Part shown: piece by piece, positions 46,937 through 53,615 of the stretch
Position numbering within the stretch: the first letter of the stretch is position 1
How the letters are laid out: each line of letters starts with the position of its first letter
From: Clostridium sp. AT4
GTDB lineage: Bacteria > Bacillota > Clostridia > Lachnospirales > Lachnospiraceae
DNA: 64,000 nt
NCBI RefSeq assembly: GCF_001517625.2
Contig: NZ_LN999825.1
Coordinates: forward strand, 62,001-126,000
Direction: 5' to 3'
Program-made: the position numbers and the translations under genes
The notes under the pieces: model-generated
The model's input: the letters and a program-made list of their open reading frames with translations, nothing else
What the model was told of the DNA's origin: nothing
Database searches by the model: none

Positions 46937-47689
46937 CTATTCCGCCTTCACTCTCTCAAATATGTACCTTGTATCGGAAGAAAGCTCCTCTCTGAACCGA
47001 TATCCCAATCGGTCAAAGCTGCGGATTTCTGACGGATCCTTTATGCGGTTTTCCGCCATAAAACGAACCATTTCCCCGCGGGCCATTTTTGCATAGGTTC
47101 CCTTTGTCACAAGCTTTCCTCCGGCTTCTTCACAAAAGACCGGAGTGATATATCTGTCTTCTTCAGAAAGACAGACCTCAATACATTTGGAATACTCTTT
47201 GGAAGCCAGATTTAGGATGATTCCACTTTCATCTCTTACTGCCTCATACAGCCTGTTTCCCCACAGAGCGTACAAATCCTTATATCCGCCGACAGCGGCC
47301 CTGGCCTGCATCTCCAGGCGGTAAGGCGTCACGCCGTCCATAGGCCTTAAAACGCCGTAAAAAGCCGACAGGATGCGCAGATGCTCCTGAATATATTCAA
47401 ACTGCCCTGTTTCAAATACAGCCGGAGCCATATACTGATAGGCGATCCCTTCATAGGAGAGCACTGCCGGGGTAAGGTTTTTTCTCAGATCCATGTGGGC
47501 CAGACGTTCAACGTTCTGCCCCACGATCCGGTCATTACAGACCCACAGCCGTTTCAGCTCCTCCTGCGTTCTTGATCTAAGCCAGGCTAAAATCTCCTCC
47601 GTCTGATCCAGAAATTCGGGAAGACCCATATATGCAAGCGTATCCGGATCTTCCTTCATCTTTTTAGCCGGTGACAGTATGATCCTCAT
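46937..47689 (-). CDS. yaaA: peroxide stress protein YaaA
   Basis: 250 residues. MRIILSPAKKM at the start and ILSAFYGVLRPMDGVTPYRLEM in the middle are family signatures. E. coli YaaA lowers free iron after hydrogen peroxide exposure and has a DNA-binding fold. Its ATG overlaps the stop codon of bcp (ATGA), which joins the two as a small peroxide-defence operon. Confidence 0.94.
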   Translation of the reverse strand: MRIILSPAKKMKEDPDTLAYMGLPEFLDQTEEILAWLRSRTQEELKRLWVCNDRIVGQNVERLAHMDLRKNLTPAVLSYEGIAYQYMAPAVFETGQFEYIQEHLRILSAFYGVLRPMDGVTPYRLEMQARAAVGGYKDLYALWGNRLYEAVRDESGIILNLASKEYSKCIEVCLSEEDRYITPVFCEEAGGKLVTKGTYAKMARGEMVRFMAENRIKDPSEIRSFDRLGYRFREELSSDTRYIFERVKAE

Positions 47690-48141
47690 TCCAGCTCACC
47701 CAACATCTTTTCTGCATCTTCCGCAGCCTTTACCTTATCATTTGCACGGATGATAATTCCATTTTCATCAATCAGATAGGTTGTACGGACGACGCCCATG
47801 GAAACCTTTCCATAGTTCTTTTTTTCCTTCCACACATCATAGGCCTCAATGACCTTGCGCTCCGGATCGGACAACAGAGTAAATACAAGACCGTACTTTT
47901 CTTCAAATTTCTTGTGAGAAGCCACTGTATCTCTGCTCACGCCTAAAACAACAGTTCCCTTTTCCATAAACTGGGGATACCGCTCAGAAAATCCGCAGGC
48001 CTGTTTGGTACAGCCTGGTGTGTTATCCTTTGGGTAAAAATACAGGATTACCTTCTTTCCTCTGTATTCTTCTAATGTGTGTATTGTTCCGTTCTGATCC
48101 GGAAGTTCAAAATTGGGAGCTTTGATTCCTGTGTTCAGCAT
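47686..48141 (-). CDS. bcp: thioredoxin-dependent thiol peroxidase (Bcp/PrxQ)
   Basis: 151 residues. Peroxidatic Cys in PKDNTPGCTKQACGFSE, with a resolving Cys five residues later as in alpha2-linked PrxQ enzymes. MLNTGIKAPNFELPDQNG and VLGVSRDTVASHKKF are conserved. Removes peroxides with electrons from thioredoxin. GGAGGATTTC precedes the ATG. First gene of bcp-yaaA. Confidence 0.95.
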   Translation of the reverse strand: MLNTGIKAPNFELPDQNGTIHTLEEYRGKKVILYFYPKDNTPGCTKQACGFSERYPQFMEKGTVVLGVSRDTVASHKKFEEKYGLVFTLLSDPERKVIEAYDVWKEKKNYGKVSMGVVRTTYLIDENGIIIRANDKVKAAEDAEKMLGELE

Positions 48142-48307
48142 GGTGAAATCCTCCTTATATATGGTAAATTTTTGTTACGATAATTGGGGTATGGACATAT
48201 AATAAATAGTTTTTATGGGAAATACAAGTGAAATTTCTGTTTCATCCTGTCATCATGCTGACTCCGTCTTCAAATTTCGATGAAAGCTCAGCTTCACCAT
48301 ATAAATC

Positions 48308-48351
48308 AAAAAACGCCGCACCCCCTTACAAAAAGTAAAGGACTACGGCGT
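48308..48351 (-). terminator. terminator of the original tRNA-Arg(CCU) gene
   Basis: Minus strand: ACGCCGTA... arms (48313-48351) form a long stem with a TTTTT loop and end in TTTTTT. It follows the tRNA 3' half by about 10 bases. Confidence 0.75.
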
Positions 48352-48361
48352 CATCTTCCAG

Positions 48362-48403
48362 CGTTCCCGAGGTGACTTGAACACCCGATCTACCGCTTAG
48401 GAG
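48362..48403 (-). pseudogene. 3' half of a tRNA-Arg(CCU) gene split by integration
   Basis: On the minus strand the segment runs from CTCCTAAG (anticodon loop, 48403-48396) through GCGGT (anticodon stem), the variable region, a T arm (GGGTG/CACCT-like with TTCAAGT loop) and CGGGAAC plus discriminator G. It pairs with the 5' half at 53511-53472: acceptor GTTTCCG with CGGGAAC, anticodon stem ACCGC with GCGGT. No CCA is encoded. Confidence 0.85.
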
Positions 48404-48630
48404 TACAAGTTGGGAGTTATTTTGCTGGCATCCAAATGTTTCCCTATGTTCGTGAATGCCTTGATTTTACTTGCTTTTATGTTCTTCTGTGTCTGAATAA
48501 GAAAATTGAAATCTGCCTGGGTCAAACGCATTTTAGGTGGCAAAATGATGGCATTGCCACCTTGGGGCTTTAGCCTTTGCGAAACCTCTAGTTCATACAT
48601 ATGGCTACCATTGTCTTCTGCAGGCAGCAA
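48397..48630 (-). CDS. hypothetical protein ending inside the attachment core
   Basis: A 77-residue frame whose stop codon TAA is supplied by CTCCTAAG, the integration core, so its C-terminus depends on the join. The middle (MRLTQADFNFLIQTQKNIKA) is helical and polar. No convincing ribosome site and no family recognised; it may be the tail of an older element gene. Confidence 0.3.
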   Translation of the reverse strand: MLPAEDNGSHMYELEVSQRLKPQGGNAIILPPKMRLTQADFNFLIQTQKNIKASKIKAFTNIGKHLDASKITPNLYS

Positions 48631-48720
48631 TGATAACGTGATTTCCTTATTAAATTACTCAATATTATACAGTGAGTACAGCCGGATGGCGATATGGTTT
48701 TGACTACTCATGATTACATT

Positions 48721-49200
48721 CTAAAGAAGTTTTCGATTCCAATCAATAAAAACATCTTCCACAGATATTGCATTAAAAATATCTAATTTTAGTTCTTCAT
48801 CAGAATCATATGTACAGGTTAGTATTGCAGCAAGAATTCTGCGAAGCAAATCTTCATCAATATGTCCAGCTGCTACATGATAACTGATATTCTCCATTTC
48901 TCGAAAGTATATATTAGCAACTGCCATATAACCATTTTTAAGCAAAAACATTGCTGTTAAAGTAATAGCTATCCGTTTATTACCATCGCAAAAGCAGTGA
49001 AATTTACAAGAACAATAAAACAAATGCAAAAGCTTATCCAAAAAAGTGGGATAGTAATTATCGTTTTGAATATGACACAATACACTTTCAAGTTTCCCTA
49101 TGTCGAGTTCACAGCAATCGCCACCACCACTATTCCGAATGGTTGCAAGATGAATATCCCGTGCTTCATCTATTGAAATATAGTGTATATCGGCCATCAA
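48721..49200 (-). CDS. Doc-type (Fic fold) toxin
   Basis: 159 residues. The active motif reads FHCFCDGNKRIAI, close to H-x-F-x-[DA]-G-N-K-R of Doc kinases, which phosphorylate EF-Tu and block translation; the proline that usually follows the His is Cys here. N-terminal YISIDEARDIHLATI and KLESVLCHIQND fit Doc. It overlaps by 4 bases the end of the upstream gene, which looks like its former partner and is interrupted. If the partner is inactive, the toxin may be weak or silent. Confidence 0.8.
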   Translation of the reverse strand: MMADIHYISIDEARDIHLATIRNSGGGDCCELDIGKLESVLCHIQNDNYYPTFLDKLLHLFYCSCKFHCFCDGNKRIAITLTAMFLLKNGYMAVANIYFREMENISYHVAAGHIDEDLLRRILAAILTCTYDSDEELKLDIFNAISVEDVFIDWNRKLL

Positions 49201-49919
49201 TTGCGCTCCTTCAATCTCTTCAATACATCTTGATTCTCATGCATAAGCAATTCAAGTTCATCGCCAGCGACTCCTAAGAATTTCTCGTATTCTTCTGCTT
49301 CCAGAGGCTTAATATACTCTTCCAATTGCATATGAAATGCATCGCGTAAAGCTATATCCCTACTAGCCATTTTGGTACGTGCTCTAAGAATCAGGGGCTT
49401 CCATAAAGGTAATGACTCAAAGGCTGAAAACAAATCTGACAATTCCCAGTTATTTAGTTTTCTTCCCAACTGCGTAGACTGACCCTTAATCATTGCCGCT
49501 AATCCACATTCGTAAGACGCAATTAGATCTAAGACCTCAGAATACATCGTATCTCTGACGCTATCTCTTTTAGACAAATGTAAAACCTGCTTATATTCCT
49601 GGGCTTTTTCTCGAAAAATGCTTTAGTAAATTTTATCCGTATAAATTGCATATTTGCTATTTCCCATGGAAACATAGTCTCTAAGAGCATCAGTAAATTC
49701 ACGTCTATAGTTTTCTTCCTGCAAAAACGTACTGATAAAATCCCTGTCACGTTGATTGATATATTTTGTCGAACCGCCCGTCCTTTGATTAACGAAATCA
49801 ATAACAATATCCAACATGATCTGCCGGAGAACTTTTGCATTTTCACTTTCAACCAAGAGCATCGAAATATTCAAAAATGCCTTAAAATCAAATAATGCAA
49901 TTTGAGGAGTTCGATTGCT
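49197..49919 (-). pseudogene. Doc-partner DNA-binding protein, front replaced and interrupted by a TAA
   Basis: One continuous frame reads IALFDFKAFLNISMLLVES, NQRTGGSTKYINQRDRDF, NYRREFTDALRDYVSMG, then TAA at 49623-49625, then FREKAQEYKQVLHLSKRDSV and TMYSEVLDLIASYECGLAAM up to the overlap with doc. The pieces belong together as the C-terminal part of a DNA-binding protein seen next to doc genes. Its N-terminal part is missing: near 49919 the frame passes directly into relaxase sequence. The exact family name is from memory. Confidence 0.65.
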
Positions 49920-50294
49920 GATATGATTATGCACATGGGCTCGATCCGTGTGCGTTGCCACGATAAAGGCATACTTTCCTTTGGTAAACCGAAGGGCCAG
50001 CTCATGCCCCAATCGGTTTGCTTCCTCCGGCGTGATCTCTCCCGGTTTGAAGGACTAGCGGATCTGATAGGCGATCACTTCATGCTTTTGCCGCCGACCG
50101 GTGATCTGCTCATACTGACGCTTGGACAGCATAAACTCTTCGTCCACGGTCATGGGGTCACTCTGATAGCCGGTGACCAGTTCGCCCTTTTCGGTCTTTT
50201 CCGGATTCTTTGCATAATCCGTTCTGTCACCCAGACTCTGAGCAATGGTTTTCCCCTTGTTTACATGCAGGGGAATGAGTCTTGTTGCTACCAT
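49920..50294 (-). pseudogene. relaxase N-terminal remnant with an amber stop
   Basis: Reads MVATRLIPLHVNKGKTIAQS, RTDYAKNPEKTEKGELVTGY, SKRQYEQITGRRQKHEVIAY, a TAG at 50055-50057 where a Gln codon is expected, then SFKPGEITPEEANRLGHELA and FIVATHTDRAHVHNHI. The H-x-H-x-x-x-H metal cluster of MobA/Nic relaxases is partly present. It stops there and fuses in frame to the doc-partner gene. AAAGGAG lies upstream of 50294. Confidence 0.82.
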
Positions 50295-50379
50295 GGTCAT
50301 CTGCTCCTTTCTCGAATTTTGGCATAAGAAAAGACCTGAGGAGTTTTTTTATTTCCCAGCTCCGGTATGTTATAAACTA

Positions 50380-50688
50380 TTATGAAAAAATGAATTGCAA
50401 AAGCTTGCCCGTCAGCGCTTCCAGTCCCAAAGAGATCATTTCAGCAAACATCACTGCCCGGAACACCAGAACTGCAAATCCAAAAACCAGCGCAGCATAG
50501 ATCCAGACGTGTTGAAACAAAAGCATCACAATGCAGACGACCAGCACCAGATATAAAAGGCCGACGACCATTGCGGAAAGGTTCAATGCAAGGGAGTAAA
50601 AAATTGAGAATACAGCGACGATTGCCATAATCGGCAGTGCGATTATTCTAAACGGGAGTTTGATCAACCACATATATACGTCTTCCAT
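50380..50688 (-). CDS. small membrane protein of a mobilisable element
   Basis: 102 residues with three hydrophobic segments (about 12-35, 37-60, 62-85). It lies between a MobC fragment and the relaxase, where conjugative transposons of clostridia often carry such proteins. No further assignment. An internal ATG (MWLIKLPF) is a possible start. Confidence 0.5.
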   Translation of the reverse strand: MEDVYMWLIKLPFRIIALPIMAIVAVFSIFYSLALNLSAMVVGLLYLVLVVCIVMLLFQHVWIYAALVFGFAVLVFRAVMFAEMISLGLEALTGKLLQFIFS

Positions 50689-50781
50689 TGTCGGTTCTAA
50701 TGATAATTTATGAAGCGATTGATTTCATGTCAAGGATGTCGCTTATGTATCCGGTGTGACAGCATACCTGCCACACCGTTT

Positions 50782-50964
50782 TTACTGGATCGTTGCCAGT
50801 CTGGCAAGGATCTCCTTCGTAATTTCCCGGATCTCGTTCTGCCTGTTCTGCAAATCTTTGATATCCTCCGTATAGATGGAGCCGGTCTCATTGGCTCGTT
50901 TTGCGTACTGATTCAGGTTGTTGCTGCAGTAACGGAGAAGCCCTTCTCGAGACCGTATGTGCAC
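50782..50964 (-). pseudogene. C-terminal fragment of MobC mobilisation protein
   Basis: The frame contains LLRYCSNNLNQYAKRANETG and IKDLQNRQNEIREITKEILA, the C-terminal helix pair of MobC relaxosome proteins. The N-terminal ribbon-helix-helix is missing and no start signal is seen. It stands just upstream of the relaxase genes, the usual order. Confidence 0.7.
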
Positions 50965-50986
50965 CTACAGCTGGAGAAGGGCATAA

Positions 50987-51029
50987 AAAAATAGCCAGAG
51001 CTGATGATCAGTCAGTTCCAGCTATGTAA
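50987..51029. repeat. 43-bp direct repeat, copy A (downstream of fic)
   Basis: Matches 52290-52332 at 38 of 43 positions by eye. It contains an inverted repeat (TAGC.../...GCTA) after an A run, so on one strand it is terminator-like. Confidence 0.85.
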
Positions 51030-51060
51030 ATGTATTCAGTTTGTCAACCTCTCTTCTATG

Positions 51061-52107
51061 CTATTTCAAACGAATATAACAAGTAGATTTTCCCGTACCT
51101 TCGCGTTTTAATTCACCGGCTGCAACCAATTTTCTCAGTGCACCTTCAACAGAACTAAGACTCAGTGATGGACACTGCTCCCTGATATCCTGCTTCGTAA
51201 AACGACCGATTTTATTCAGGGTGGCTTTTCGGACCATATCAATGGCAGGAAGTTTCTCCTCCACGATAGCAAACCGGTCTCCAAAGTCCTTATATGCAGC
51301 CAGAATGGTACCCAGCAAATATTTGATGAATGGAACTGCATCCTCGGTTCCTTCGTGCCAGCCATGCTGCGAACGGCTTAGTGCCTCATAGTACAAATCC
51401 TTGTTTTTCGCGATCTTGGCTTCCAGAGAAATGTATTTGCCAACGTAGAACCCAGAGCGATACAAAAGCAGTGTAGTCAGCAGACGGCTCATTCTCCCGT
51501 TTCCATCATTAAAGGGATGGATACATAGGAAATCGTGGATGAAAACCGGAACTGCAATCAAGGGCTCCAGTTCCATATTTCCGATTACCCTGTTGTACTC
51601 TTCACAAATCCGATCCAATGCCTTCGGCGTTTCGAAAGGCGCGAGGGGAGTGAAAAGAATTTCAGTATGACCATCCGGATAAGTGGCGCTGATATAATTC
51701 TGGACATTCTTTGTCTGTCCGGCCATTGGATTATTCATATGGCTGTACATAATCTTGTGAAGCTGCAGGATGTAGTTTCTTGTCAGAGGAATGGCATCAA
51801 AGCTTTCGTGAATAATAGAAAGTACATCGCGGTATCCCGCAATTTCCTGCTCATCTCTGTTCCTGGGAGTCGTTTTCTCCTCAACCAACTGCCGGATTCG
51901 TGTATTAGTGGTAACAATACCCTCAATGGCATTGGATGCCTCTGTACTCTGAATCTTTGCAATCTCAACCAGCTTCTCTAATTCATCCGGGCGCTGCTTC
52001 AGGTAAAGCTCCTGTTTTCCAGCTTCCTTATAGATTGCGGCGATAAGCCCCAGAATCTCAGAATCCCATTTCTGCTCCCGGATTGTTGAGTAGTTAAAAT
52101 CTCTCAT
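51061..52107 (-). CDS. Fic-domain protein (AMP-transferase type, class II)
   Basis: 348 residues. The Fic motif HPFNDGNGRMSR is complete, so the enzyme should be able to transfer AMP to a protein hydroxyl. An N-terminal inhibitory helix has S-N-A-I-E-G, matching [S/T]-x-x-x-E-[G/N] of class II Fic proteins that restrain themselves. A C-terminal winged helix (NKIGRFTKQDIREQCPSLSL) follows. GGAGG lies 8 bases before ATG. It has its own good promoter and is the most intact protein gene of the element. Confidence 0.93.
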   Translation of the reverse strand: MRDFNYSTIREQKWDSEILGLIAAIYKEAGKQELYLKQRPDELEKLVEIAKIQSTEASNAIEGIVTTNTRIRQLVEEKTTPRNRDEQEIAGYRDVLSIIHESFDAIPLTRNYILQLHKIMYSHMNNPMAGQTKNVQNYISATYPDGHTEILFTPLAPFETPKALDRICEEYNRVIGNMELEPLIAVPVFIHDFLCIHPFNDGNGRMSRLLTTLLLYRSGFYVGKYISLEAKIAKNKDLYYEALSRSQHGWHEGTEDAVPFIKYLLGTILAAYKDFGDRFAIVEEKLPAIDMVRKATLNKIGRFTKQDIREQCPSLSLSSVEGALRKLVAAGELKREGTGKSTCYIRLK

Positions 52108-52134
52108 TCCCTTAACCTCCGTTCTTTCCCTTAT

Positions 52135-52162
52135 ATTATATTGAATTTTAATGGATAGTCAA
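52135..52162 (-). promoter_or_regulatory. fic promoter
   Basis: Minus strand TTGACT (52157-52162), 16 bases, TATAAT (52135-52140), 27 bases before the ATG. Confidence 0.65.
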
Positions 52163-52289
52163 TTACCTTAAATAAAAATTCCCTTTATTTCTTTTCAAAA
52201 ATAAGGGGAACATGCTTTGATAAGGGATAGTATACTCTCATTTCCGGCGCTTTATTCATCACATTGTATCTGAAATCAGAGAAGAACAG

Positions 52290-52332
52290 AAAAATAGCCA
52301 GAACTGATGACCAGTCAATTCTGGCTATGTAA
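52290..52332. repeat. 43-bp direct repeat, copy B (upstream of fic)
   Basis: Second copy of the repeat at 50987-51029. Here the inner stem is better: TAGCCAGAA pairs with TTCTGGCTA. The fic gene and its promoter lie wholly between the copies. Confidence 0.85.
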
Positions 52333-52379
52333 CAGGTGACTTTCGCCACCCGGTCGGATTTTCTACTCCGACAGCAGTT

Positions 52380-52571
52380 TTGGACTTAACCGAAGAGTCC
52401 AGAAAGCAGATGTACCAGCGTGATACCTATGAGAGCCACACCACCACCGACCATGAGCTGTTTTATCCCCAATTAGGAGTAAACGTTCTGCTCGATGGCG
52501 GGCGGCGGCGTACAAAAAATCTATATGGTGTTATTAAGAGAACCGTCCCGGCAGGACAAGTCAGGCAGTGA
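52380..52571 (+). pseudogene. unidentified fragment between fic and the integrase
   Basis: A 63-residue frame (start LTEESRKQMYQRDTYESH) without ribosome site. The 52333-52604 stretch seems to contain bits of more than one former gene in shifting frames. I do not recognise any of them. Confidence 0.25.
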
Positions 52572-52604
52572 CCTGTTCCACCTCCGGGATGGGTTTGAGA
52601 TTAA

Positions 52605-53222
52605 AATGAAAAGCTGAAAGAAAAAGTTATTATTAAAATTTTCCCAACCCAGAAGCCCCACTGTACTACAAGGCTGGTGTTAAAGACCCCAAAAACGGAA
52701 ACAAGTAATCGTACCGTATGGCTGCCGACAACGCTTGCTCAATTATTGGTTCAATACAAGAAAGACCAGCAGGAATTGAAAGAGTTTTTAGGAAGTGCCT
52801 ATAACGATTATAACCTCGTTATTGCTCTTGAAAATGGAAATCCCGTAGAAATCCGCATTGTTCGGGTCAGATTTACAACGCTGTGTGAGGAACACAATTT
52901 TGAAGTTGTTGTTTTTCACAGCCTACGCCATTTAAGCACAAAATATAAGCTCAAAATGACACATGGCGATATTAAGTCTGTTCAGGGAGATACAGGTCAC
53001 GCCGAAGCAGAAATGGTAACAGATGTTTACTCTGAAATCGTGGATGAAGACAGACGGCTTAATGCAAAGAAGCTGGATGAAGAATTTTATGACACCCTTG
53101 ATACAGAGGAACCCGAACACAATCACCATTCAGAAGCACCGGAGCCTATCAGTGACAATGACAAACTTCTGCTTGAATTGCTAAAATCCATGAAATCATC
53201 ATCTACCTTAAATGAGTGTTAG
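52605..53222 (+). pseudogene. tyrosine recombinase (integrase), C-terminal catalytic part
   Basis: The frame is open from a TAA at 52602 and recognisable from about LVLKTPKTETSNRTVWLP. VVFHSLRHLSTKYKLKM holds the H-x-x-R box, QGDTGHAEAEM the next conserved His, and MVTDVYSEIVDEDR the nucleophile Tyr. The N-terminal DNA-binding and core-binding domains, and the first catalytic Arg, are lost, so it should be inactive. It lies next to the right attachment end, the normal place of the integrase. Confidence 0.85.
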
Positions 53223-53260
53223 CAAGCTATCTCGCAAAATAAATGGCTTTTAGAAATTCC

Positions 53261-53299
53261 CACGGACATAAGCAACTATACATTGCTTCCCTGTCCGTG
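53261..53299. repeat. inverted repeat after the integrase fragment
   Basis: CACGGACA (53261-53268) pairs with TGTCCGTG (53292-53299), with TAAGCAA/TTGCTT pairing inside. It may terminate the integrase transcript. Confidence 0.5.
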
Positions 53300-53303
53300 A
53301 TAA

Positions 53304-53343
53304 CAAAAAAAGCTGTAAACCCTTGAAAACAAAGGATTACAGC
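53304..53343 (-). terminator. terminator after the element tRNA-Arg
   Basis: Minus strand: GCTGTAA arms (53312-53318 with 53337-53343) with an inner stem end in seven Ts (53305-53311). It follows the tRNA CCA by 10 bases and resembles the terminator of the split host tRNA at 48308-48351. Confidence 0.75.
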
Positions 53344-53352
53344 GTTGTTTAC

Positions 53353-53429
53353 TGGCGTCCATGACAGGAATCGAACCTGCGGCGTTTCGCTTAGGAGGCG
53401 AACCCTCTATCCTACTGAGGTACATGGAC
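53353..53429 (-). tRNA. tRNA-Arg(CCU), intact, inside the element
   Basis: Full cloverleaf on the minus strand: acceptor GTCCATG/CATGGAC, D stem CCTC/GAGG, anticodon stem TTCGC/GCGAA with loop CTCCTAA (anticodon CCU), T arm GCAGG/CCTGT with TTCGATT, discriminator G, CCA encoded. Its stems differ from those of the split host gene although the anticodon loop is the same. It reads AGG codons. Confidence 0.92.
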
Positions 53430-53471
53430 GTATATAAAATTTTCAGTGTTGGGCGATTGCTCCAACAAGCC

Positions 53472-53511
53472 CTTAGGAGGCGGTCGCTCTATCCAACTGA
53501 GCTACGGAAAC
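53472..53511 (-). pseudogene. 5' half of the split tRNA-Arg(CCU) gene
   Basis: Minus strand from GTTTCCG (acceptor), TA, D arm GCTC/GAGC, to the anticodon stem ACCGC and loop CTCCTAAG. After the core the sequence is unrelated to a tRNA. The missing part is at 48362-48403. Confidence 0.87.
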
Positions 53512-53550
53512 AACTCCACTCATCTCTCAGACTCAAAGCCAAAAGACAAG

Positions 53551-53578
53551 ACAGGCTACATTTTCTCTCACAGCCTGT
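53551..53578 (-). terminator. hairpin between MATE and the tRNA genes
   Basis: ACAGGCT (53572-53578 on the minus strand) pairs with AGCCTGT, then CTTGTCTTTT. Possibly the MATE terminator; the T run is imperfect. Confidence 0.45.
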
Positions 53579-53583
53579 TTTAT

Positions 53584-53612
53584 ATCATACATGATTTCCA
53601 TCCAAAAATCAA
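53584..53612 (-). promoter_or_regulatory. possible promoter of the tRNA-Arg locus
   Basis: Minus strand TTGATT (53607-53612), 17 bases, TATGAT (53584-53589), about 73 bases before the 5' half. It would transcribe first the dead half and then the element tRNA. The hairpin at 53551-53578 starts at the predicted transcript start, so the assignment is uncertain. Confidence 0.45.
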
Positions 53613-53615
53613 GTA

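Larger units (their letters stand above)
48396..53479. mobile_element. degraded integrative element in tRNA-Arg(CCU), carrying its own tRNA-Arg(CCU)
   Basis: About 5.1 kb bounded by the 8-base core CTCCTAAG (minus strand) at 48396-48403 and 53472-53479, each attached to one half of the same tRNA. Contents: a short unknown frame, a Doc toxin with a broken partner, a relaxase remnant, a small membrane protein, a MobC fragment, a Fic protein, an unknown fragment, a truncated tyrosine recombinase and an intact tRNA. Several genes have premature stops or lack their fronts, so the element is probably fixed. Confidence 0.8.
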
